Shown here piece by piece: positions 20,641 through 23,750 of a DNA stretch of 23,750 bases. Under the pieces are notes generated by a model, which was not told where the DNA came from, searched no databases, and was given only the letters and a program-made list of their open reading frames with translations. This DNA comes from JBOHUX01 sp050734915 (GTDB taxonomy: Bacteria; Chloroflexota; Dormibacteria; Dormibacterales; Dormibacteraceae), in NCBI GenBank assembly GCA_050734915.1, contig JBOHUX010000014.1:1-23750 (forward strand), in the 5' to 3' direction. A program made the position numbers and the translations under genes. Position 1 is the stretch's first letter, and the number at the start of each line of letters is the position of its first letter.

Positions 20641-23499
20641 ATGGCCAAGAACGTAGCCGACGTCGCCGCGGCCGGGTCCGCGCGTGGAGCCGCGGGAGAG
20701 GGGGCCAAAGGCCTCCGCTTCGACCGCCACTTCACCCCCCCGGGGAGCCATGCCTTCGACCTCGTCGATTGGGAGCACCGCACCGCCGCCATCATCGGCG
20801 AGAAGGGCCAGGTCATCTTCGAGCAGAGGGACGTCGAGGTCCCGCGCTCGTGGTCGCAGCTCGCCACCAACGTGGTCGCGCAGAAGTACTTCCGTGGGGG
20901 TCAGGGCTCCCCCGAGCGGGAGACGTCGGTCCGCCAGCTCATCGATCGCGTGGTCGAGACCCTGGCCGCCTGGGGCCGTGCGGACGGCTACTTCGCCACC
21001 GAGGACGACGCGGCCAACTGGGCCGAGGAGCTCCGCTACCTCCTGGTCACCCAGCACGCCTCCTTCAACAGCCCGGTCTGGTTCAACATCGGCGTCCCCG
21101 GGCGCTCCCAGCAGGGCTCGGCCTGCTTCATCAACTCGATCCAGGACTCGATGGAGTCGATCCTCGATCTCGCCAAGACCGAGGGCATGCTGTTCAAGTT
21201 CGGTTCCGGCACCGGCACCAACCTCTCCGTCCTCCGCTCCTCCCGAGAGTCCCTGAGCGGTGGCGGCACCGCCTCCGGCCCGGTCTCCTTCATGCGCGGC
21301 TACGACTCCTTCGCCGGCTCCATCAAGTCCGGAGGCACCACCAGGCGGGCGGCCAAGATGGTCATCCTCAACGCCGACCATCCGGACGTGATGGACTTCA
21401 TCCGCTGCAAGGCGGGCGAGGAGAGGAAGGCCTGGACCCTGATCGAGGCCGGCTACGACGTCGGCTTCAACGTCCCCGGCGGCGCCTACGACTCGGTCCA
21501 GTTCCAGAACGCCAATCACTCCGTCCGAACCTCGGACGAGTTCATGAGGGCGGTTCTGGAGGACGGTGAGTGGAGCACCAAGGCGGTCACCGACGGCCGC
21601 GTCATGGAGACCTTCAAGGCCCGGGATGTGATGCGCGAGATCGCCGACGCGGCCTGGATCTGCGGTGACCCCGGCATCCAGTTCGACACCACGATCCAGG
21701 ACTGGAACTGCGTGCCCAACACCGGCCGCATCAATGCCACCAACCCCTGCTCCGAGTTCGTGTTCGTGGACGACACCGCCTGCAACCTGCTCTCGCTGAA
21801 CCTCATGAAGTTCCAGACCGAGGACGGCGTGTTCGACATCGAGCGCATGAGAAGGGCGATCGACGTCTGCTTCACCGGTCAGGAGATCCTCGTCTCCAAC
21901 GCCTCCTACCCGACCCCGGCGATCGCGCGCAACAGCGACCTGCTCCGGCCGCTCGGCCTCGGCTACGCCAACCTGGGCGCGCTCCTGATGTCGATGGGCC
22001 TCGCCTACGACAGCGAGGAGGGCCGCCACTTCGCCGGCGCCGTCACCGCCATCCTGACCGGCGAGGCCTACGCGCAATCGGCGCGGATGGCCAGGGTGAA
22101 GGGCCCCTTCGCCGAGTTCCCCAAGAACCGGGAGCCCATGCTCCGCGTGATGGGCAAGCACCGGGACGCCGCCTACAAGCTGTCCCTCAGCGGAGACGCC
22201 AAACCGGTCGCGGAGGCCGCCCACCAGACCTGGGACGAGGCGGTCAAGCTCGGCCAGAAGCACGGCTACCGCAACGCCCAGGCGACGGTCCTGGCGCCCA
22301 CCGGCACGATCGGGCTGATGATGGACTGCGACACCACCGGCATCGAGCCCGACCTGGCGCTGGTCAAGTACAAGAAGCTGGTCGGGGGCGGGCTGCTCAA
22401 GATCGTCAACAACACGGTCCCCGCCGCCCTCCGTGAGCTCGGCTACACCGAGGACCAGGTCAAGGAGATCGTCGACCACATCGACGAGAGCGACACCATC
22501 GAGGGCGCCCCCCACCTTCTGGAGCAGCACCTCAAGGTCTTCGACTGCGCCTTCAAGCCGGTTAAGGGCAGCCGCTCCATCGCCCCCATGGGACACGTCC
22601 GGATGATGGCGGCCGTGCAGCCGTTCATCTCCGGCTCGATGTCGAAGACGGTCAACCTGCCGACCGAGGCGGCGGTCGAGGACATCGAGGGCGTGTACCT
22701 CGAGTCCTGGAAGCTGGGTCTCAAGTGCATCGCCATCTACCGCGACGGCTGCAAGCGTTCCCAGCCCCTCTCGACCAAGCTCGACAGCACCTCGCAGACG
22801 CCCGGCGCCGTCTCCGCACAGGCTCCGACCGCGACGGCCGAAGCGTCCCGGCCGGTCCGGCGTCGCCTCCCCGACGAGCGCCAGGCGATCACGCACAAGT
22901 TCGACATCCAGGGCCACGAGGGCTACCTCACGGTCGGCCTCTACGAGGATGGCACGCCGGGAGAGATCTTCCTGACCATGGCCAAGGAGGGCTCCACCAT
23001 CTCCGGCCTGATGGACGCCTTCGCCACCCAGACCTCCGTCGCCCTTCAGTACGGAGTGCCGCTCAAGAGCATGGTCGACAAATTCAGCCACATGCGCTTC
23101 GAGCCTTCGGGCTTCACCAAGAACCCCGAGATCCCGATCGCCAAATCGCTGGTCGACTACATCTTCCGGTGGCTGGCGAGCCGCTTCCTCAGCCTCGAGG
23201 AGCAGGAGGCGGTCGGCATCATCCGCCGTGAGGCGCCGGTGGACCCGCCGGCGGCTCCTTCGCCGGTGGCCGGCCTCTCCGCTCCGGCCCAGCCCGGCAT
23301 CAGGAAGGAGAGGACGCCCGACAACCTGCCCGACGAGATCCGGGTCATCGTCAAGAACCCGGCCCAAGGCGGCAGCCAGAAGGTCACCTTCGTGGTCGAC
23401 ACCGACTCCCCCGCCTGCCCTGAGTGCGGCGCCATCACCGTCCGCTCCGGCGCCTGCTACAAGTGCCTCAACTGCGGGGCCACCACCGGCTGCAGCTGA
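20641..23499 (+). CDS. nrdJ: Adenosylcobalamin-dependent (class II) ribonucleoside-diphosphate reductase
   Basis: The 952-residue enzyme reduces ribonucleotides to deoxyribonucleotides with B12 as radical source, independent of oxygen. Active-site residues are C162 in GSACFINSIQ, N368, C370 and E372 in NPCSE, and C381 in DTACNLLSLNL. C370 and C381 are 11 residues apart, the same spacing as C322 and C333 of Thermotoga NrdJ (from memory), making C162/C381 the redox pair and C370 the radical cysteine. FKFGSGTGTNLSVLRS and APTGTIGLMMDCDTTGIEP are conserved barrel elements. The C-terminus carries a Zn-ribbon-like region, CPECG (C926, C929) and CYKCLNCG (C939, C942, C945), and ends TGCS with a cysteine (C951) that may help re-reduce the active site. 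ATG 20641 follows AGGAGG by 13 nt. No intein or frameshift is seen. No class I genes are in the window. Confidence 0.96.
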   Translation: MAKNVADVAAAGSARGAAGEGAKGLRFDRHFTPPGSHAFDLVDWEHRTAAIIGEKGQVIFEQRDVEVPRSWSQLATNVVAQKYFRGGQGSPERETSVRQLIDRVVETLAAWGRADGYFATEDDAANWAEELRYLLVTQHASFNSPVWFNIGVPGRSQQGSACFINSIQDSMESILDLAKTEGMLFKFGSGTGTNLSVLRSSRESLSGGGTASGPVSFMRGYDSFAGSIKSGGTTRRAAKMVILNADHPDVMDFIRCKAGEERKAWTLIEAGYDVGFNVPGGAYDSVQFQNANHSVRTSDEFMRAVLEDGEWSTKAVTDGRVMETFKARDVMREIADAAWICGDPGIQFDTTIQDWNCVPNTGRINATNPCSEFVFVDDTACNLLSLNLMKFQTEDGVFDIERMRRAIDVCFTGQEILVSNASYPTPAIARNSDLLRPLGLGYANLGALLMSMGLAYDSEEGRHFAGAVTAILTGEAYAQSARMARVKGPFAEFPKNREPMLRVMGKHRDAAYKLSLSGDAKPVAEAAHQTWDEAVKLGQKHGYRNAQATVLAPTGTIGLMMDCDTTGIEPDLALVKYKKLVGGGLLKIVNNTVPAALRELGYTEDQVKEIVDHIDESDTIEGAPHLLEQHLKVFDCAFKPVKGSRSIAPMGHVRMMAAVQPFISGSMSKTVNLPTEAAVEDIEGVYLESWKLGLKCIAIYRDGCKRSQPLSTKLDSTSQTPGAVSAQAPTATAEASRPVRRRLPDERQAITHKFDIQGHEGYLTVGLYEDGTPGEIFLTMAKEGSTISGLMDAFATQTSVALQYGVPLKSMVDKFSHMRFEPSGFTKNPEIPIAKSLVDYIFRWLASRFLSLEEQEAVGIIRREAPVDPPAAPSPVAGLSAPAQPGIRKERTPDNLPDEIRVIVKNPAQGGSQKVTFVVDTDSPACPECGAITVRSGACYKCLNCGATTGCS

Positions 23500-23513
23500 G
23501 CTGAGGTTCTGAG

Positions 23514-23557
23514 CTTGCCCGGCCGCGGTCCCCGCGCGCGGGGGCCGCGCCGGCAAG
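23514..23557 (+). terminator. Long GC-rich hairpin after nrdJ
   Basis: CTTGCC (23514-23519) pairs with GGCAAG (23552-23557). The arms in between continue pairing with two bulged C residues and one G-U pair, giving about 19 base pairs closed by a CGCG loop. It begins 15 nt after the nrdJ stop. No U-tract follows, which is common for high-GC actinobacterial-type terminators. The rest of 23558-23646 shows no gene. Confidence 0.6.
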
Positions 23558-23646
23558 ACCGCGCGAGCGGGGCGGAGGCGGCCCCTCGCCGAATCGCGGG
23601 TGGGCGCGCTGGGGACGCCAGGATCACGACCGGAACCGAAAGGCCG

Positions 23647-23750
23647 CTACCCCGGCCCGCTCCTCATGCTGCCCGCCTGGACGAGCCCGATGCGATGGCC
23701 CTCCGGATCGAAGAACTGGGCCATGCGCGGACCGCCGGGGACGTCGTCCG
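23647..23750 (-). CDS. VOC/glyoxalase-family protein, C-terminal fragment
   Basis: The last 33 codons of a gene enter from the right edge on the minus strand and stop with TAG at 23647-23649. The readable sequence contains GGPRMAQFFDPEGHRIGLVQ near the end. The pattern FFDPEGHRIGLVQ is the final strand of vicinal-oxygen-chelate (glyoxalase/bleomycin-resistance/dioxygenase) domains. The position often occupied by a metal-ligand Glu (DPDGNxxEL) is Gly here (RIGL), so this may be a non-metal or differently liganded member. The function cannot be assigned from such a short piece. Confidence 0.65.
   Translation of the reverse strand, partial: DDVPGGPRMAQFFDPEGHRIGLVQAGSMRSGPG

Noticed and set aside
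20620..23556. A 978-residue open frame antisense to nrdJ
   Set aside because: It has no recognisable domain, its composition mirrors the G/C-ending third positions of nrdJ, and the sense frame contains every catalytic motif. Long antisense frames are expected in high-GC DNA.
1..23750. Mobile elements, prophage, CRISPR, toxin-antitoxin or defence genes
   Set aside because: No transposase, integrase, array, long repeat, tRNA target or defence domain was seen; the genes are core metabolism with even composition.

Overview
The window comes from a high-GC bacterium. Three things fit Actinomycetota (possibly a Thermoleophilia-type lineage) or a neighbouring GC-rich phylum such as Dormibacterota/Chloroflexota: strongly G/C-ending codons, many GTG/TTG starts, and several genes that appear to be transcribed without a leader. 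I cannot fix the phylum from sequence alone. The genes are mostly core metabolism. There is no phage, insertion sequence, CRISPR array, rRNA or tRNA that I can see.

Left part (1-3441): the 5' end of a magnesium-chelatase subunit I type AAA+ gene runs off the left edge, divergent from malate dehydrogenase (mdh). Convergent with mdh are trmI (tRNA m1A58 methyltransferase) and, upstream of it on the same strand, a class I SAM-dependent methyltransferase. An OsmC-type peroxidase-like gene diverges from that methyltransferase and leads up to the respiratory operon.

Centre (3442-17117): a complete, uninterrupted nuoABCDEFGHIJKLMN operon for proton-pumping NADH:quinone oxidoreductase (complex I). 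All fourteen genes are on the + strand, and neighbours overlap by up to 10 nt or are separated by at most 7 nt. NuoE/F/G form the NADH-oxidising module, NuoB/C/D/I carry electrons to quinone, and NuoA/H/J/K/L/M/N form the membrane arm. Mdh supplies NADH from the TCA cycle to the same chain. NuoL lacks the TM5 glutamate expected of antiporter-like subunits.

Right part (17118-23750): a short-chain dehydrogenase diverges from a Nudix hydrolase; a dCMP-deaminase-like gene diverges from rmuC; then comes a large adenosylcobalamin-dependent (class II) ribonucleotide reductase, nrdJ. The nrdJ gene has a near-consensus sigma70-type promoter, a possible NrdR half-box, and a leader of about 150 nt that looks structured. 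The C-terminal end of a VOC/glyoxalase-family gene enters from the right edge. The deaminase and nrdJ both feed deoxynucleotide supply.

The items most worth following are the nrdJ leader (possible pseudoknot plus competing hairpins), the NuoL glutamate loss, and the recurrent TAnnnT box placed 6-10 nt before start codons. I found no convincing novel defence or mobile system.
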